13,716 nucleotides of DNA from positions 1 to 13,716 of the forward strand of contig JBBSGB010000064.1 in the NCBI GenBank assembly GCA_038254545.1, in the 5' to 3' direction. Of this stretch, positions 13,350 to 13,716 are shown piece after piece. A program made the translations under genes and the position numbers. How positions within the stretch are numbered: the stretch's first letter is position 1; each line of letters begins with the position of its first letter. Below the pieces are notes generated by a model. The model had not been told where the DNA came from, did not search any database, and was given only the letters and a program-made list of their open reading frames with translations. The stretch comes from CAHJXF01 sp038254545. Lineage in GTDB: Bacteria > Pseudomonadota > Gammaproteobacteria > Burkholderiales > Burkholderiaceae_D.

Positions 13350-13716
13350 GCATGATTCAGGGCATGAGCCAGGACACACTCGACAAGCGTGCGCGAAGTC
13401 TGCTGAAGACGCTGGTCGAGCGCTATATCGCCGAAGGCCAGCCGGTCGGCTCGCGCGCGCTGTCGCGCTTTTCGGGGCTCGACCTGTCGCCGGCCACGAT
13501 CCGCAACGTGATGGCCGATCTCGAAGAACTGGGCTTCATCGCCAGCCCGCACACCTCGGCCGGACGGATACCGACGCCGCGCGGCTATCGCTTCTTCGTC
13601 GATAGCCTGATGACCGTCAAGCCGCTGGAAGGGCACGACGCGTCCGCAGTCGCAGGACGCATCAAGCCCGACCAGCCGCAGCGCGTGATCTCGGCGGCCG
13701 CGCAGGTGCTGTCGAA
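13340..13716 (+). CDS. hrcA: Heat-inducible transcription repressor HrcA (5' part, cut by window end)
   Basis: HrcA is the repressor of class I heat-shock genes such as groESL, binding CIRCE operators and being kept active by GroEL. The window holds the first 125 codons out of about 340, running off the end. The N-terminal winged-helix domain is clear: LLKTLVERYIAEGQPVGSR (22-40), LSPATIRNVMADLEELGFI (49-67) as the recognition region, and SPHTSAGRIPTPRGYRFFV (69-87), the hallmark motif of the family. The start at 13340 has a perfect AGGAGG (13327-13332) seven bases upstream; ATG codons at 13352 and 13364 are less well placed. The ribosome binding site lies in the 26-base gap shared with nadK, so the hrcA promoter must lie within nadK. 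No CIRCE element is seen. Confidence 0.95.
   Translation, partial: MESGMIQGMSQDTLDKRARSLLKTLVERYIAEGQPVGSRALSRFSGLDLSPATIRNVMADLEELGFIASPHTSAGRIPTPRGYRFFVDSLMTVKPLEGHDASAVAGRIKPDQPQRVISAAAQVLS

Noticed and set aside
11314..13355. Long plus-strand frames opposite recN and nadK (379 and 331 codons).
   Set aside because: Both are antisense shadows of genes with unambiguous family motifs.

Overview
The window looks like chromosomal DNA of a high-GC betaproteobacterium, most likely of the order Burkholderiales. The main reasons are the right-hand block, in which hrcA is divergent from nadK and nadK is followed by recN (an order I know from Burkholderia and Bordetella relatives), the GC-rich codon use, and the fused indolepyruvate oxidoreductase with a C-terminal DUF6537-type region. 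No phage, insertion sequence or CRISPR array was seen.

Left part (1-1989): a tRNA-Arg(ACG) on the minus strand at the edge, a zinc-dependent medium-chain alcohol dehydrogenase, and a DUF2383/PA2169-type four-helix protein closed by a clear rho-independent terminator. Middle (2099-4254): an HMG-CoA lyase-like enzyme and a class III (CaiB/BaiF) CoA-transferase that overlap by one base. They fit an acid-activation and acyl-CoA-cleavage module, but the lyase has unusual residues around its substrate pocket. Next (4305-5976) comes a pair not usually seen together: a PhyH-family Fe(II)/2-oxoglutarate oxygenase and a CDP-alcohol phosphatidyltransferase, three bases apart. This is the most unusual gene pair in the window and may make or modify a lipid head group.

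The largest gene (6130-9915) is a three-part indolepyruvate ferredoxin oxidoreductase. It is preceded by an 11-codon reading frame with a strong ribosome binding site, whose stop overlaps an alternative start of the big gene. On the minus strand, a ParE-like toxin and its antitoxin (10015-10610) sit between this metabolic block and the housekeeping block recN (DNA repair), nadK (NADP synthesis) and hrcA (heat-shock repressor, cut by the window end).

A recurring signal is a good -10 hexamer 6 to 8 bases before the start codon of three genes with no ribosome binding site (the PhyH gene, the antitoxin and nadK). This predicts leaderless transcripts, while other genes here carry strong Shine-Dalgarno sequences. 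No stretch above 300 bases lacks a gene. The gaps hold the promoters, terminator and repeats listed.
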